Virus record (IMG/VR): IMGVR_UViG_3300027763_000257
Span: 1-22,155 of that record
Source of the DNA: a virus
Strand: one strand, 5' to 3'
Length of the DNA stretch: 22,155 nucleotides
Shown here: piece by piece, positions 21,150 to 22,155 of the stretch
Layout of the letters: the number at the start of each line of letters is the position of its first letter
How positions within the stretch are numbered: the stretch's first letter is position 1
Program-made: the position numbers and the translations under genes
The notes under the pieces: model-generated
Told to the model about the DNA's origin: nothing
The model's database searches: none
Seen by the model: the letters and a program-made list of their open reading frames with translations, nothing else

Positions 21150-22155
21150 TCAGCGCCTCCCGTCAGGTCTGATATCGAGTCTAGGAGCGCCTAGCTGCCA
21201 AGTTGTGCCTACATCTGTGGAAGCCATCTTAAATATCATCTGCCGACCACGAGCGCGGGTAAAAATAGTCCCTGTGTATTCTTCGGTAATTACATATGCA
21301 GACCCTTTGGTAACAGTGCCATTAACCGCATTACCAGTACCAGACCCCGAGTTCTGCATGGGGTAGATCGTCATGGTGGTGTTGGGGGTTGGTATTCCTG
21401 ACCCCGGTTGCCCCGCTATAGCAGAAGAACCTGTAAATGTTAAGTCGGGTAGCACGCGCCACACAAACCCAAAGTTGTGCCCGTCCCCGATATCAAACTC
21501 AGAGGAAGATATATACGCAGGTAGGGCATTTAGATTCCCAAGCACGTAGGAATCTACCCCGTCCTCATGTTGTACGAGTTCGTTATCGTATGTGGCAGCA
21601 ATAGGTAGTGGCAGCAGACCGGAGTCTAGCCATGCGGAACGCCCTATATCTCCGTAGTACCAAATGTTTTCCGAGTAGTTGTACACCACGTAGCGGTCAC
21701 TAAAATTAGAATCTGCGGAGCAGTAGAACCACCAGACTTCATTAAAGCCTTCGTTGGTGCTGCAATAAACTTGTTGCGCTTGCAGTGTGTTGAAATCATC
21801 AACTATGTAACGGCGCAGATCACAGTTCAATGTCTGCACCCGCCCGTCGTATTTATAGAATTTATCAACCGCCATCCAATACACCACACCAGAGGCAATA
21901 GTAACGGCGTTAGGGCCAATAATAGACACATTGTCCGCAATTAATTGCGCTGTCCATACATAGGGTGGCCCTACATATTGCAGTGAGTATATCGAGGAAT
22001 CCGTGAACACCACAATCTCTTGGCGCGACTGTACGGCGGTAATGATTGATGAGCCATGAGACAAACGCAAGCTACCCGCTTGGTTAGTTGCCTCGGGTGA
22101 CCACGTGTATGGGTCTTCTTGATCTGACCAGCGGATCAACATGGGGTCAAGGTAG
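21150..22155 (-). CDS. Tail/DNA-stabilisation-type beta-rich virion protein, 5' partial
   Basis: The frame is open through the right edge (residues Y-L-D-P precede the first Met at 22142), so the true start lies outside. At least 330 aa are visible, almost all beta-strand. The sequence includes LIRWSDQEDPYTWSPEATN, then QSRQEIVVFTDSSIYSLQYV, NEVWWFYCSAD-type strands and a run of aromatic residues (ENIWYYGDIGRSAWL). This pattern matches a family I know as P22 gp10-like or tail-tubular-protein-B-like: stabilisation or tail-tube proteins of podoviruses that close the neck after packaging. It begins the transcribed order of the right arm within the window. The family call is recognition by eye. 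Confidence 0.75.
   Translation of the reverse strand, partial: YLDPMLIRWSDQEDPYTWSPEATNQAGSLRLSHGSSIITAVQSRQEIVVFTDSSIYSLQYVGPPYVWTAQLIADNVSIIGPNAVTIASGVVYWMAVDKFYKYDGRVQTLNCDLRRYIVDDFNTLQAQQVYCSTNEGFNEVWWFYCSADSNFSDRYVVYNYSENIWYYGDIGRSAWLDSGLLPLPIAATYDNELVQHEDGVDSYVLGNLNALPAYISSSEFDIGDGHNFGFVWRVLPDLTFTGSSAIAGQPGSGIPTPNTTMTIYPMQNSGSGTGNAVNGTVTKGSAYVITEEYTGTIFTRARGRQMIFKMASTDVGTTWQLGAPRLDIRPDGRR

Overview
The window is part of a tailed-phage genome (Caudoviricetes). The most likely type is an uncultured podovirus-like phage, because very large internal or ejection-type virion proteins follow a P22 gp10-like or tail-tube-like protein. The host cannot be named from the sequence. No integrase, repressor/operator pair, tRNA, rRNA, IS element or CRISPR array was found.

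The layout is two convergent arms. The left arm (1-7937, + strand) is a DNA-metabolism module. It holds a RecB/Cas4-like PD-(D/E)XK nuclease (5' end outside the window), a small HNH-like basic protein, an SNF2-type helicase, a coiled-coil conserved protein, an excisionase-type HTH protein, a probable ssDNA-binding protein with four cysteines and an acidic tail, a winged-helix protein, a small HTH protein, a large primase-helicase fusion (AEP primase plus DUF927-like ATPase) and a small uncharacterised protein. A good sigma70-type promoter lies at 2673-2700, before the second half of this arm. A UUCG-loop intrinsic terminator at 8000-8027 closes it.

The right arm (8026-22155, - strand, transcribed right to left) is a virion module. 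In transcription order it encodes a beta-rich tail/stabilisation protein (5' end outside the window), a 131-aa protein with a short C-terminal repeat, and a Gly/Ala-rich protein ending in a recognisable phage C-terminal domain. A protein with a Tyr/Gln/Pro-rich tail, a degenerate GNAT-like protein, a Gly/Gln heptad-repeat protein and a 601-aa helical protein follow. The last gene encodes a 2021-aa polyvalent-type protein with an internal HExxH zincin domain. Genes are packed tightly, with ATGA overlaps on both sides of the GNAT gene.

The arms suggest a simple logic. The left arm primes, unwinds, protects and processes phage DNA. The right arm builds the tail/portal end and the set of proteins probably ejected with the DNA. 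The most unusual content is in the right arm: the giant zincin protein, two low-complexity repeat proteins and a short Gly-Gly-Ile/Thr motif shared by four neighbouring virion proteins. No DNA polymerase, terminase, portal, capsid or lysis gene is visible here; these must lie outside the window or be absent.
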